Positions 35,141 through 44,123 of a stretch of DNA of 64,000 nucleotides are shown here, one piece after another (positions within the stretch are counted from its first letter, which is position 1; every line of letters starts with the position of its first letter). This DNA is from [Bacillus] enclensis (GTDB lineage Bacteria; Bacillota; Bacilli; Bacillales; Bacillaceae_B). A program made the position numbers and the translations under genes. The DNA lies in assembly GCF_001456935.1 (NCBI RefSeq), contig NZ_KQ758482.1, positions 310,001 through 374,000 on the forward strand. The letters are read 5' to 3'. The notes below the pieces were generated by a model that was not told the origin of the DNA, did no database searches, and saw only the letters and a list, made by a program, of their open reading frames with translations.

Positions 35141-35209
35141 CTATTTTTTTCTTCTAATAATAATCACTGTAGTCAATACAATTAGAAGTAAAAACATTCC
35201 ACTCCCCAT
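35141..35209 (-). CDS. Tiny hydrophobic peptide (22 aa)
   Basis: ATG 35209 follows AGGTGGAGGG. The peptide is one hydrophobic helix with a basic end (MFLLLIVLTTVIIIRRKK), followed by a terminator. The layout (strong ribosome site, TM, RRKK tail, own terminator) is that of small Bacillus membrane peptides, including type I toxins. No antisense RNA was identified. Confidence 0.5.
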   Translation of the reverse strand: MGSGMFLLLIVLTTVIIIRRKK

Positions 35210-35343
35210 TTGCCCTCCACCTCTCTAAAAGTGTTTAAATCTGACCGAGCACAAAGAATAATGTTGGTTTGACCTTAGTGGTCCATGTCATGTCAAATTA
35301 TCAGGGACCAATCGACACCCATCCTCTGATGACCATCCTTATT

Positions 35344-35778
35344 TCATGTTTCTTTCGTGATATGGCGGAAGATCAATGGAGCGAACAGTGATAGGAGCAG
35401 AACGATTAACGTGATCCACCATCCAATCGAGTTGAAGGTGTCCTCGGGGATGATAAATGTGTAGCCTAAATACGATAGGAACAAAACGCCTTGGAGCAAC
35501 TTTAATGCTTTTGCATCGGCTTCATTTTTTTCGGCGACAAGTCTTTCATCCGTTTCAGAAAGGATTACTTTAGGGTTCTTTTTTATTTTCATCAGTTTAA
35601 GGAAAGAAGCTAGGGCTGCACTAAGAGGAATAAGCGAAAAAGCGAGCAGAGCTTTGTTGTTCATGAAAGATACTTCCGTTATGTCGAAAATAAACCAGGT
35701 GACAAGAAGGGCCAAGCTTACAAACATAAGTACACCAATGGTTATCTTTGTTTCATTTACCATTTTTTCAACACTCAC
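35344..35778 (-). CDS. Four-TM membrane protein paired with an XRE regulator
   Basis: A 144-residue protein. I placed the start at GTG 35778, seven bases after GGGAGG and two bases after the regulator stop. Helices lie at about 12-32, 41-60, 91-108 and 115-135, with a cytoplasmic loop carrying SETDERLVAEKNEADAKALK. The pairing of a small XRE regulator with a membrane protein having an E-R-x-x-x-E-K-N loop is common in Firmicutes (DUF2178-like). The function is not established. Confidence 0.75.
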   Translation of the reverse strand: MSVEKMVNETKITIGVLMFVSLALLVTWFIFDITEVSFMNNKALLAFSLIPLSAALASFLKLMKIKKNPKVILSETDERLVAEKNEADAKALKLLQGVLFLSYLGYTFIIPEDTFNSIGWWITLIVLLLSLFAPLIFRHITKET

Positions 35779-35780
35779 CG

Positions 35781-35975
35781 TCATTCCTCCCAAAATAAAT
35801 CGTTCAACGTTTTATTTAGAGCTTTGCAAATGGCTGTACATAATTTCAGGCTCGGGTTATAGTTTCCTGCTTCGATCAGATTGATCGTCTGCCTGGTGAC
35901 GCCAACGATGCCAGCTAACTTTTCTTGTGACACATCCGCTTCCACTCGCGCCATCTTCATTTTTCGGTTCTTCAA
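35781..35975 (-). CDS. XRE-family HTH regulator
   Basis: A 64-residue single-domain Cro/CI-type repressor, with RVEADVSQEKLAGIVGVTRQ as first helices and TINLIEAGNYNPSLKL as recognition helix region. The start is TTG 35975 behind AAGGAGGG. It is translationally coupled to the membrane protein downstream. The upstream promoter contains an inverted repeat, suggesting autoregulation. Confidence 0.9.
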   Translation of the reverse strand: MKNRKMKMARVEADVSQEKLAGIVGVTRQTINLIEAGNYNPSLKLCTAICKALNKTLNDLFWEE

Positions 35976-35995
35976 GAAATTCCCTCCTTACTTAC

Positions 35996-36025
35996 AGTAT
36001 ATTCAGAATACTCCAAATATGTCAA
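35996..36025 (-). promoter_or_regulatory. Promoter of the XRE-membrane protein operon
   Basis: On the minus strand: TTGACA, an 18-bp spacer, TATACT. AGTATTCTGAATATACT overlaps the -10 as an imperfect dyad and is a candidate operator for the XRE protein. Confidence 0.7.
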
Positions 36026-36171
36026 TTATATATTACATATTGTCATGTATTTTAAACAGGGAGCGCGATGACGGATCTTGCACTTCCCCTTTTACACGGT
36101 AAATCCACGCGATGATTCAAAAAAAATAGAGCGGGAATCATCCCCACTCCACTTCGTCATACTTTTAAAAA

Positions 36172-36939
36172 TTAATCAACCATCTGATTAGCAAGATCCA
36201 TTAACACTTCACGCGCATTATAAATATTTTCAGAGTCATGTAGATAGATCTTTATTTTTATCCCTTTCTTGTTTTCAAATTGGATTTTTCCTCCGCTACT
36301 CATCATTTCCAAATTGCCTTGGATTCCTTTTTTGAGTTCTACTTCTTCAACGGAGGTCTCTGACTGGTTCCCACTTTCTACAAACTCCTGTTCAAAGTCA
36401 ATGGCTTCAATCAGGATGAATTCGTTACCCTTGGCAGCCCTAAAGGTAGCCGAGATGTCCTTTCCATCTGTATTGGACGGGTAGTGCCAGTCGTTAATTC
36501 CTTCGACAACAAATGCTGAATCAAATGGCAGCTTTTCGGGCAAGTTCAGTTTGAAAGGTAAAGCGTTAAGAGCGTCGTCCACCGATTCAGCATAGTAGGC
36601 TTTTGGCTGCCTGGTCAGGAACTCTTCCCTCCGCTCCTCTGACATATCCTCAAGTCCGTGGATTTCACTTTCCTTCAAGAGTGAAGTATCCAACTTGTCA
36701 GGCTGTCCGCCTCCGAGAAATGAAAATAGTCCCGTTTGACTGCCGATCAACCCAATCATCACCAGAACCGCTGCACCTGCAAGGCTCAAACCTACTAATT
36801 CAGGAAACCATTTTCTCTTGGCCGGAGGAACATGATGATTCTCTATCTTGGTGAGCAATTCATACTCCTCTTCTTTTGAAAAGACCTCTCCTTTTCCGAT
36901 ATGATTGTGAATCGCATCATAAATTCGTTTATTGCTCAT
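36172..36939 (-). CDS. Membrane anti-sigma factor with DUF4367-like domain
   Basis: A 255-residue protein with a cytoplasmic N-terminal segment (about 1-45), one TM (about 48-67) and an extracytoplasmic domain (about 115-255) with PFKLNLPEKLPFDSAFVVEG and ENKKGIKIKIYLHDSE, typical of DUF4367. The ATG at 36939 overlaps the sigma gene by 11 bases. A function as an anti-sigma factor follows from the operon and architecture. A REP-like hairpin at about 36121-36155 ends the operon. Confidence 0.8.
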   Translation of the reverse strand: MSNKRIYDAIHNHIGKGEVFSKEEEYELLTKIENHHVPPAKRKWFPELVGLSLAGAAVLVMIGLIGSQTGLFSFLGGGQPDKLDTSLLKESEIHGLEDMSEERREEFLTRQPKAYYAESVDDALNALPFKLNLPEKLPFDSAFVVEGINDWHYPSNTDGKDISATFRAAKGNEFILIEAIDFEQEFVESGNQSETSVEEVELKKGIQGNLEMMSSGGKIQFENKKGIKIKIYLHDSENIYNAREVLMDLANQMVD

Positions 36940-37462
36940 CGAGATCGCCTCCAAGCTTTTGATTTAAAAGGCTGCGGGCCCTGGATAATCTGGTTCTGAT
37001 CGTGGAAGAGTTGATCCCAAGGACTTCTGAAATCTCTTCAATCCTCAACTCCTGATAATAAAAGAATATGATGACCTCTCTGTATTTCACAGGAAGAGCA
37101 AAAACCGCTTCACTCAGTTCCGTTTTCTCCTGTTGTTTCAGCAGTAAATCTTCCGGACCCTCTTTACTGGTTGTCAACGAAAATGTATTCGTCAACAACA
37201 ATTTACGATAATGCCAGCTTCGAAGATAATCCTTCGACTTATTTGCAGCAATAGAAAAAATCCATGCTTTCGCCGAGCTTGCGTTTTCCAAGGTATCCAT
37301 CTTCCCATAGACCGTGATGAAAACCTCCTGCATCAAGTCCTCAGCTGCACTCCAGTTTTTTACGTATGAGTATATAAGTCTCTTAACATCCTCTCCATAT
37401 TTGGTGACTAGGTATCTGATCGATCGTTCTTCTTGGAAATCTTGTCCAGCACTCTTTGTCAT
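36929..37462 (-). CDS. ECF-type RNA polymerase sigma factor
   Basis: A 177-residue factor. Region 2 has VKRLIYSYVKNWSAAEDLMQ and WIFSIAANKSKDYLRSW. Region 4 has LRIEEISEVLGINSSTIRTR with LSRARSLL. I placed the start at ATG 37462 with GGTGGTG upstream. It is followed by an overlapping anti-sigma gene of a type different from the pair at 0.9-2.8 kb. The envelope signal it answers to is unknown. Confidence 0.92.
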   Translation of the reverse strand: MTKSAGQDFQEERSIRYLVTKYGEDVKRLIYSYVKNWSAAEDLMQEVFITVYGKMDTLENASSAKAWIFSIAANKSKDYLRSWHYRKLLLTNTFSLTTSKEGPEDLLLKQQEKTELSEAVFALPVKYREVIIFFYYQELRIEEISEVLGINSSTIRTRLSRARSLLNQKLGGDLDEQ

Positions 37463-37619
37463 ATCACACCACCATGAATTGTATTTTTCACTCAACAGAC
37501 GTTCGCCGATGGAGAAAAGTCCCACTTTTTAAGAAAAAAGGGTTTTTTTATTTAAAATGTGTAGTTATAAATAGTATAGCAGTGAGGATGAAGGGAAGTA
37601 TCCAGACCTTTTTAAAACT

Positions 37620-37722
37620 CCTGCTCTTTGCTGGAAACGGTTATCCACACCGTCAGTGACGATAGTTGGCGGTGCAGTTCCATTCTCAAAAAGCAGCATA
37701 GGAACCGTCCCCCATGCTGCCC
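37620..37722. repeat. Short REP-flanked element (type S)
   Basis: TGGAAACGGTTATCC, CACACCGTCAGTGACGATAG, TTGGCGGTGCAGTTC, AAAAAGCAGCATAGGAACC, GTCCCCCATGC: the fourth member of this family. Confidence 0.75.
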
Positions 37723-37728
37723 TTTCCC

Positions 37729-38535
37729 CTATGAAGTTGCACTCGAATAACGCCTCATCCCCCTCTTCCACAAATAATTAGTAAAGAGGTATATGAGCAG
37801 CGTAATACCTATTAACCCCAGGAACGGTAACGCCGAAAGACCATTGAAGAGCACATAAGTTGGTATAGCTGCTACAATCCCAACCGGCACTAAGGTGTAA
37901 AGAAGCCACTTGATGAAAGGGGGATACATGTCTACGGGATATTTACCCATTGTCCAAATACTTGAGAAAAGGACGAATCCTCCACCGGTTCTTCCAAGCC
38001 AGAAGGCGAGCGTTGCAATCCACATTCTGAATGAATAACTGATCAGCAGCGAGCAGGCCATTAAAATAATAAACTGAACGAATTGAAGTGAAAATTGACC
38101 TGGCACCTCTGTCAACTGAGTGATCTTGAGGGATACGGCTCCGATTATAATAAAAAGACCTAACAAAATATCATTGATAGCCCATACATTACAGCTTCCA
38201 AAGCTAGAAAGAAATTGTGAGTTTTCAGGCATTAAGATAGTTTCATCTAAATGACCATCGACGATTTTGTCTGGAAGTCTTTCAACATTGCCCATTACAA
38301 AAAAGGCAAGGACACCTGCAACAAATTGGTAGACACCTAACAATGTGACAATCTCGAAAAAGGACCATCCTGCTAATGAATCCGTGTAATTAAAGACAAT
38401 ACTGAGACCAAAAATCCCACTCGCAAAATAAAATAAGGTAGAGATAGCTTGCGTGACAAAGTTTACTCTATAAGGCAGTTGAGTCATGAGTGACGTTTTA
38501 AAGAATAGAGAAATCAAAGCGGCCTTCTTTTTCAT
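37729..38535 (-). CDS. ABC-2-type transporter permease (second subunit)
   Basis: A 268-residue protein with six hydrophobic helices. The motif VERLPDKIVDGHLDETILMP in the first cytoplasmic loop resembles the DUF990/ABC2_membrane_6 family of exporter permeases. The start follows TTGGGGG, three bases after the stop of the other permease gene. Forms one exporter with the two genes upstream. Substrate unknown. Confidence 0.88.
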   Translation of the reverse strand: MKKKAALISLFFKTSLMTQLPYRVNFVTQAISTLFYFASGIFGLSIVFNYTDSLAGWSFFEIVTLLGVYQFVAGVLAFFVMGNVERLPDKIVDGHLDETILMPENSQFLSSFGSCNVWAINDILLGLFIIIGAVSLKITQLTEVPGQFSLQFVQFIILMACSLLISYSFRMWIATLAFWLGRTGGGFVLFSSIWTMGKYPVDMYPPFIKWLLYTLVPVGIVAAIPTYVLFNGLSALPFLGLIGITLLIYLFTNYLWKRGMRRYSSATS

Positions 38536-38538
38536 TTA

Positions 38539-39351
38539 TTAACCCCCAAGAGCTGAATATCTTTTGATTCCTTTTTTATAGACAAAAGAACACAAAAGAA
38601 GCAGGATGAATATCCATCCGTACTGTAATGCAATTCCTGTACTTACAGCAATTCCTTTAGTTCCAGTTAAGGTTTCAGCTGGAAAGCCCAACATTCCATA
38701 AAAAGGAAGGTGATTCAATAGGTCTCCAAATCCCCCTTTGATTAGAAAGAGCGGGGCTGCCTCTCCACCAATTAGAAAAATGGCTACTTCGCCAGTGTTA
38801 ACCAGCGATTGCGTTTTTTCTGTCCAAAAAGCAGTGAGCGTCAGCAAGTAAAGCCAAAGAAAGCGCAGAATACATGCATTGATTACAGTCAGAATAAACA
38901 GGGCAATATTTAGTATTGAGGGTGGATTTTCAGGTGTAAACCAAATCCACAGCCCGATAATCAACGGGATTGAAACGGTATACGAGACGATTTTCACTGC
39001 AAGGTTTTCTCCTATGACCGCATAAAGTAAATGATGTGGCTTTAATAACAGATTCGTTACTTCACCACTATAGATGTTCATCCCCAACATATGATGCTCG
39101 TAGGAAACAGTGAGCTGGCGCACCATGACAATAGCCAGATAATAGACCAGGAACTGAGAAGATCCCCAGCCGCCGACACTTTGTTCTTGAGAAGTGACAG
39201 CCTGCCAAACCAACAAGGAAACAAGCGGCGTAATTAAATGAGAAAATACCAATAGGTAGATGAATGTTCTCCAGCTGAATACATCCATTGTCTTCCAGGC
39301 TGTATAACCTTTAATTAAACGAAATGAATTTAAAACCCCGGTTTTATTCAT
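38539..39351 (-). CDS. ABC-2-type transporter permease (first subunit)
   Basis: A 270-residue six-helix permease related to its neighbour (MNIYSGEVTNLLLKPHHLLY corresponds to the loop motif there). I placed the start at ATG 39351 behind GGAGGTGG, five bases after the ATPase stop. Two different permeases with one ATPase form a heterodimeric exporter. Confidence 0.88.
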   Translation of the reverse strand: MNKTGVLNSFRLIKGYTAWKTMDVFSWRTFIYLLVFSHLITPLVSLLVWQAVTSQEQSVGGWGSSQFLVYYLAIVMVRQLTVSYEHHMLGMNIYSGEVTNLLLKPHHLLYAVIGENLAVKIVSYTVSIPLIIGLWIWFTPENPPSILNIALFILTVINACILRFLWLYLLTLTAFWTEKTQSLVNTGEVAIFLIGGEAAPLFLIKGGFGDLLNHLPFYGMLGFPAETLTGTKGIAVSTGIALQYGWIFILLLLCSFVYKKGIKRYSALGG

Positions 39352-39355
39352 ATCA

Positions 39356-40330
39356 TTACACCACCTCCGATTTGTATAATTGCTCAATCGTTTGTTCAAA
39401 AGGTGGATTTTCAACGGTCAAATCAAGGATTGAAACCTCTGATAGTAAGCGGGCAGTAACGGCCGGAACTTGTTGATTTGGCACGCGTAACGTGTACCTC
39501 CCATTTTGCAAATCCATCACTGCCCCATAGCGCTCAACATTTATACCTGCAGATTGCTCTGGGGTAAATACAATCAGTTTATAGGGTGTTAAACGTTCGA
39601 CTAATTTTTCAATTTCCCCATCAAATAGCAACTTCCCCTTATCGATCACCATCATTCGTTTACATAGTTGTGTAACATCTTCCATGTAATGTGAAGTCAA
39701 CAGGATCGTTGCATTCGTTTCCCTGTTATATTCTTTTAAAAAATGCCGAATGCGATGTTGAGCATTTGTATCGAGCCCGATAGTAGGCTCATCTAGAAAA
39801 AGCACTTCAGGGTTATACACTAATGAACATGCTAAACCACAGCGCATTCGTTCACCTAGAGACAACGTTCTCAACGGTTTTTTATAATAAGGTTCTATCC
39901 CCAACCAATCCACGATCTTATTTAAGTCCCTAGTAAATGGTCTAAAATTCAAATCATAAATAATCCGCTGCATGTTCAAGGCATCAAGTGCCGTTAAATC
40001 AGCTGGTGCAAAAAGAGGTTTACTTCCTCTAATTAAAGCGATTTTCTTAAGATACTCCTTTTGACGGTGATGAGGTATGTAATCTAAAACTGAGACCTCC
40101 CCTGATGAGGGGTGCAAAATTCCACTGAGCATTTTCAAGGTTGTACTCTTCCCGGCCCCATTTGAACCAATAAAACCGACCATCTCCCCTTTCCCGATTT
40201 CAAACGAAATATCTGAGACTGCAGGTACCTCTTTTTTCTCACGTCTGATAAAGCTTGATAGTGCTCCTTTAAGTCCTGATTCTCTAACAGGGACCTCATA
40301 TGTTTTTCCTGCATTCTTAACGTGAATCAT
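39356..40330 (-). CDS. ABC transporter ATP-binding protein
   Basis: A 324-residue ATPase with Walker A GFIGSNGAGKSTTLKML (about 53-69), signature TLSLGERMRCGLACSL (about 156-171), Walker B LFLDEP (178-183) and a C-terminal extension of about 90 residues, as in NatA/DrrA-like exporters. The ATG follows AGAGGAGG. First gene of the three-gene exporter operon; promoter at 40375-40403; divergent from the two-domain MerR-like regulator, which probably controls it. Confidence 0.93.
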   Translation of the reverse strand: MIHVKNAGKTYEVPVRESGLKGALSSFIRREKKEVPAVSDISFEIGKGEMVGFIGSNGAGKSTTLKMLSGILHPSSGEVSVLDYIPHHRQKEYLKKIALIRGSKPLFAPADLTALDALNMQRIIYDLNFRPFTRDLNKIVDWLGIEPYYKKPLRTLSLGERMRCGLACSLVYNPEVLFLDEPTIGLDTNAQHRIRHFLKEYNRETNATILLTSHYMEDVTQLCKRMMVIDKGKLLFDGEIEKLVERLTPYKLIVFTPEQSAGINVERYGAVMDLQNGRYTLRVPNQQVPAVTARLLSEVSILDLTVENPPFEQTIEQLYKSEVV

Positions 40331-40374
40331 ATTTGTCCTCCTCTAAAAACAGATTTACCTTCCATAAAATACCT

Positions 40375-40403
40375 TATATATCCATGATACTACTCTAATG
40401 CAA
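40375..40403 (-). promoter_or_regulatory. Promoter of the ABC exporter operon
   Basis: On the minus strand: TTGCAT, a 17-bp spacer, TATATA, 45 bases before the ATPase start. CTAGAACCTTGCATTAGAG spans the -35 and contains a loose dyad. Confidence 0.6.
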
Positions 40404-40496
40404 GGTTCTAGGGTTTAGACTGATTTCATCAAAATAAATAGTGTATACTCTTATATAAGCTGGAATGAGATTTTAAGGTTTTATTTTAAGGTTGAG

Positions 40497-41234
40497 GTGA
40501 TTTCTATTAAAGCGTACAAAGGAATTGAGATTACACGTCCTTTTCATTTAAGCCCGGATTTACTTAGGAAATATGAAACCTGGAAGCTTATCCCTCGAGC
40601 TGATAGAGGTGATAACAATTATCGGTTGTACAATGAGACCCATAAAGTATTTTTCCAGGCATCCAGAAGAATGTTGATCGGATATTCATGGACGGAAGTA
40701 GCTAAAATGATGAAATTACTTGTGGAAAAGGATGCAGAAGCTGCTACTGTTCTTGCAATTGAATTCCAAGCAAAACTGGTCGGGAATTACAAAGAGGGGA
40801 AGCATGTCATTTCTCAGTTGAAAAAGACAATCAGTAAACATGGGGTAAACGAGGATTCATTAGCCAAACGAATTGACCGGCTCATCACAATAAGCGAGAT
40901 ATCTGACATAATAAATCTCCCGGTTTCAACATTACGGGTATGGGAGCAGCATCAGTTGTTTGAACCAATAAGGGGTGACAATAATTACCGCTATTTCAAT
41001 CAAAGGTTATTGAACCGACTCTTTACTATTAAGTTACTGCGGCTGTCTGGCATAGGATTCGAACAGTGCCAGCATATCCTGAAAGAATTAGATCAGAAGA
41101 ACTTCAATGAAATAATTATGATCCTGGAAAAAAGATTAAAAGATATGAAAAAAGACATTAACAACGGCTTAAAGGCGCTCGGGCACCTTAATGATTTAAT
41201 TATTCATCTAGAAGGAGACGACTATTTTGAATAA
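40497..41234 (+). CDS. MerR-like regulator with two HTH domains in tandem
   Basis: A 245-residue protein in which two similar segments are seen. One is about 10-75 (ITRPFHLSPDLLRKYETWKL then RGDNNYRLYNETHKV). The other is about 130-195 (ITISEISDIINLPVSTLRVW then RGDNNYRYFNQRLLN). Each is a MerR-type winged helix with an R-G-D-N-N-Y-R wing. An alpha-helical end follows. Ordinary MerR proteins have one such domain and dimerise. The start at GTG has AAGG upstream; an ATT codon four codons on, after GAGGTG, is an alternative. Divergent from the ABC exporter genes, which suggests local control. Confidence 0.82.
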   Translation: MISIKAYKGIEITRPFHLSPDLLRKYETWKLIPRADRGDNNYRLYNETHKVFFQASRRMLIGYSWTEVAKMMKLLVEKDAEAATVLAIEFQAKLVGNYKEGKHVISQLKKTISKHGVNEDSLAKRIDRLITISEISDIINLPVSTLRVWEQHQLFEPIRGDNNYRYFNQRLLNRLFTIKLLRLSGIGFEQCQHILKELDQKNFNEIIMILEKRLKDMKKDINNGLKALGHLNDLIIHLEGDDYFE

Positions 41235-41277
41235 GGGACGGGTTGGTGTGGGGAATCGCATTCCGGGGCTCGATTTA

Positions 41278-41465
41278 TCAGGCTGGTATGTGATTCCCAA
41301 CAGTAACCCTCTCCCTCCTAACAAGCCCTTCCTCCTCCATCCACGTCAACACATCCATCATCACCGCAACTCCCTCTTTATATAACCTAAACAACCCCCG
41401 TTCATAGCAAGCCCGCCAGATCTCCCCGTAACTCAAGAACCCCAGCCCGTCATCTCCCCTTCTTT
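41278..41465 (-). pseudogene. Gene-tail remnant (unknown family)
   Basis: A minus-strand open frame without a start: DGLGFLSYGEIWRACYERGL, FRLYKEGVAVMMDVLTWMEE, EGLVRRE, then a stop. Related sequence, broken by indels, recurs at 43385-43575, and a small part at 32358-32413. It has coding character but I do not know the parent family. Confidence 0.5.
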
Positions 41466-41728
41466 TTTAAAATTCGATCCTTCCAACTGAGAGAAGGTAC
41501 CTGTCCCATTGCGAAAGTGAATGAGCTTCAAAGTGTAGGATGAGGGAGTATTCACAACCATCCCCTAGTAATTGTATACCTAACAAGGGTGAACTCATCT
41601 CCATGTTGATAACCGCGAAATTTGACGAAATATGAAAGCGACAGGACTTTTTCTATTTTTTCAAATTATGGTTTAATGGATAGTTGTACTAGGTATTAAG
41701 GATTATCTATTAAAGTAGTAAAGGATTG

Positions 41729-43258
41729 ATGCGAATGGACAGGTCCGTATTTAGGATCTCGGTAGGAATTGCAGTGGTTTTCGTCCTGATCGGGGTGTTG
41801 ATACCCGAACAATTGGGAGCTGCAATGGAAGTAGCAAAAGGATTTGTACTTGAGAAATTTGGCTGGTTTTATCAGCTGGTCGCCACCTTTTTCCTCATAT
41901 TTGCCGCATTTATGATTTTCAGTAAGTATGGAAAAATCAAATTAGGAAAAGAAGATTCACAACCCGAATTCAGCCGACCGACCTGGTTCGCGATGTTATT
42001 TTCGGCCGGAATGGGAATCGGTTTGTTATTTTACGGTGTCTCTGAACCAATCTCTCATTTTTCCTCGCCACCTGCAGGAGAAGGCGGGACGGCACAATCG
42101 GGCATTATGGGAATGCGATATACCTGGCTTCATTGGGGACTGCATGCGTGGGCGATTTATGCCATCGTTGCATTGGCACTGGCCTATCAGAAGTTTAACA
42201 GAGGAGCTCCCGGATTGATGAGTGCAACTCTTCATCCTGTAATTGGTGAAAAGGTGAAAGGCCCAATCGGTAAGACAATTGATGTTGTCGCCGTGTTTGC
42301 CACATTATTTGGCGTTGCGGCATCATTAGGATTGGGATCTCAACAGATCAATGCTGGACTGGAATATCTGATTGGAATTCCGAACAACTTTTTCGTCCAG
42401 TTCCTCATCATGATGATCATCACTGTACTTTTCATTGTTTCAGCGACTACAGGCATTTCAAAGGGAATCAAGTTATTAAGTAATATCAATATGTCGTTGG
42501 CGGTCATATTGTTTATTGCCATACTCATACTTGGGCCAACCTTATTCTTGATGAATATGTTTACCACCACCATGGGCAGCTATTTGCAAAATGTCGTTCA
42601 AATGGGCTTGCGCTTGTCGCCTTTTAATGCAGATGAAGCAGCGTGGACCCAAGGCTGGACTGTGTTTTATTGGGCTTGGTGGATTTCCTGGACTCCGTTT
42701 GTGGGAATGTTCATTGCACGTGTGTCCAAAGGGCGTACCATCCGTGAGTTCACGGTCGCGGTCTTACTTGTGCCATCGCTTGTCTGTGCCTTATGGTTCA
42801 CAGTATTCGGCGGAACGGGAATCAACCTCGAGATGGTGAAGGGCTTGGATGTTTCAGGACAAAGCCTGGAAACCGCTCTATTCTTTGTTTATCAACATCT
42901 TCCGTTCGGCGCGCTTTTATCGGTATTGACTGTCGCTCTTATCACGACCTTCTTTGTCACATCAGCCGACTCGGCCACCTTTGTTCTTGGAATGCTCACA
43001 ACAGGCGGGGAATTAAACCCTCCTAATCGTGTGAAAGTGATATGGGGAATAATCCTTGTCGCGTCCACACTCGTTCTGATGGCATCCGGCGGCCTGACCG
43101 GCCTGCAGACAGCAATCATCGTAAGTGCACTTCCACTTACATTCGTCGTGCTCGTCATGTGCTATGGATTGGTCAAGGAGCTTGGAAAAGAATATGATAT
43201 CCAAATGAATCAATGGAAAACGGATAAAAAGAATAAATCAAATCAAAAAGCAGGCTGA
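41729..43258 (+). CDS. BCCT-family transporter (glycine betaine/choline/carnitine type)
   Basis: A protein of about 509 residues with 12 predicted TM helices. The BCCT Trp-rich segment FYWAWWISWTPFVGMFIARV is at about 311-330, and MGIGLLFYGVSEP corresponds to the Gly-rich TM3 region. This matches OpuD-like Na+-coupled uptake of compatible solutes. AAAGG precedes two nearby ATG codons (41729 and 41735); either may be used. Monocistronic with its own terminator. A role in osmoprotection is the default expectation. Confidence 0.92.
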   Translation: MRMDRSVFRISVGIAVVFVLIGVLIPEQLGAAMEVAKGFVLEKFGWFYQLVATFFLIFAAFMIFSKYGKIKLGKEDSQPEFSRPTWFAMLFSAGMGIGLLFYGVSEPISHFSSPPAGEGGTAQSGIMGMRYTWLHWGLHAWAIYAIVALALAYQKFNRGAPGLMSATLHPVIGEKVKGPIGKTIDVVAVFATLFGVAASLGLGSQQINAGLEYLIGIPNNFFVQFLIMMIITVLFIVSATTGISKGIKLLSNINMSLAVILFIAILILGPTLFLMNMFTTTMGSYLQNVVQMGLRLSPFNADEAAWTQGWTVFYWAWWISWTPFVGMFIARVSKGRTIREFTVAVLLVPSLVCALWFTVFGGTGINLEMVKGLDVSGQSLETALFFVYQHLPFGALLSVLTVALITTFFVTSADSATFVLGMLTTGGELNPPNRVKVIWGIILVASTLVLMASGGLTGLQTAIIVSALPLTFVVLVMCYGLVKELGKEYDIQMNQWKTDKKNKSNQKAG

Positions 43259-43259
43259 G

Positions 43260-43296
43260 GAAATGACCTGTCCCGAAATGGGGCAGGTTATTTTTT
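43260..43296 (+). terminator. Terminator of the BCCT gene
   Basis: ACCTGTCCC and GGGGCAGGT pair, followed by TATTTTTT. Confidence 0.85.
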
Positions 43297-43384
43297 ATGT
43301 AAAAAATCTTCTCGGTCTTAAAAGGGAACTTGGTTGACTGAAGATGGGGAGAGAATCTATTCATCTATTCGTTCCAACAAACTC

Positions 43385-43575
43385 TCCCCAGCCTTCTCCC
43401 TCCTCACAAGCCCTTCCTCCTCCATCCACGGCAACATAACATATCCATCATCACCGCAACCCCCTCTTTATGTAACCAAAATATCCCCGGCTCACAACAC
43501 CATTTATGTCGTTATCCATTGTTGCTCCCCAGCTTCATCCCATTTATTCAAGTTCACCCCAAACCCATAACAATC
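43385..43575 (-). pseudogene. Second, more decayed gene-tail remnant
   Basis: Minus-strand pieces GVNLNKWDEAGEQQW, IFWLHKEGVAVMMD and PWMEEEGLVRREKAG in shifted frames correspond to the remnant at 41278-41465. Confidence 0.5.
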
Positions 43576-43637
43576 CCGATATTCTTTTACGGAAAAAGAA
43601 TCATCTATTTAAGAGAAAGTCGATTCACCATCTAAAG

Positions 43638-44001
43638 ATTATTCGACAAGTTGCTCGAAAACAGAGGAAAGTGGCTTGAAAAATAAAAAAAGTGGCTCGT
43701 AAATCTAGAAAGTGGCTCGTATTTTTAAAATGTGGCTTGAAAAGGTTGAAAAGTGGATCGAAAACGATATCTGAAGAGTCAAAACCGGTTTCTCTTCAAT
43801 CAGGAATCCTTTAAAACCGAAATTTTCATCATGAAGTGACCCCATTCATAACGTGATTTACCTACTTCTCGGCCATTTATTCTGAAAAACGAATAGAATC
43901 CGTGGTTTTTAAGAATCCCCCTGGTACAACAAACAACCAAATGGACGGGCACTCCGATTTTAATCAACAAAAAACCGCAGTACCTGTCCCCTATGCCCCA
44001 A
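43638..44001 (+). repeat. Interspersed intergenic repeat, copy H (subfamily 2)
   Basis: Core from GATTATTCGACAAGTTGC with units GTGGCTTGAAAA, GTGGCTCGTAAAT, GTGGCTCGTA, GTGGCTTGAAAA, GTGGATCGAAAA to about 43768. A long flank follows, shared with copies I and J (for example CGGCCATTTATTCTGAAAAA), ending at AAAACCGCAGTACCTGTCC. Confidence 0.85.
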
Positions 44002-44123
44002 CCCCAACGCTCCTCAAGAAAAAAGGAATCATCTAACCATTCCCCAATAAAATACTAGAAAGATACTTTAATTAACTGGCACTCTCAATAGGCTGGCAGA
44101 CAGAAATAAGCAGGAGGGGTGGC

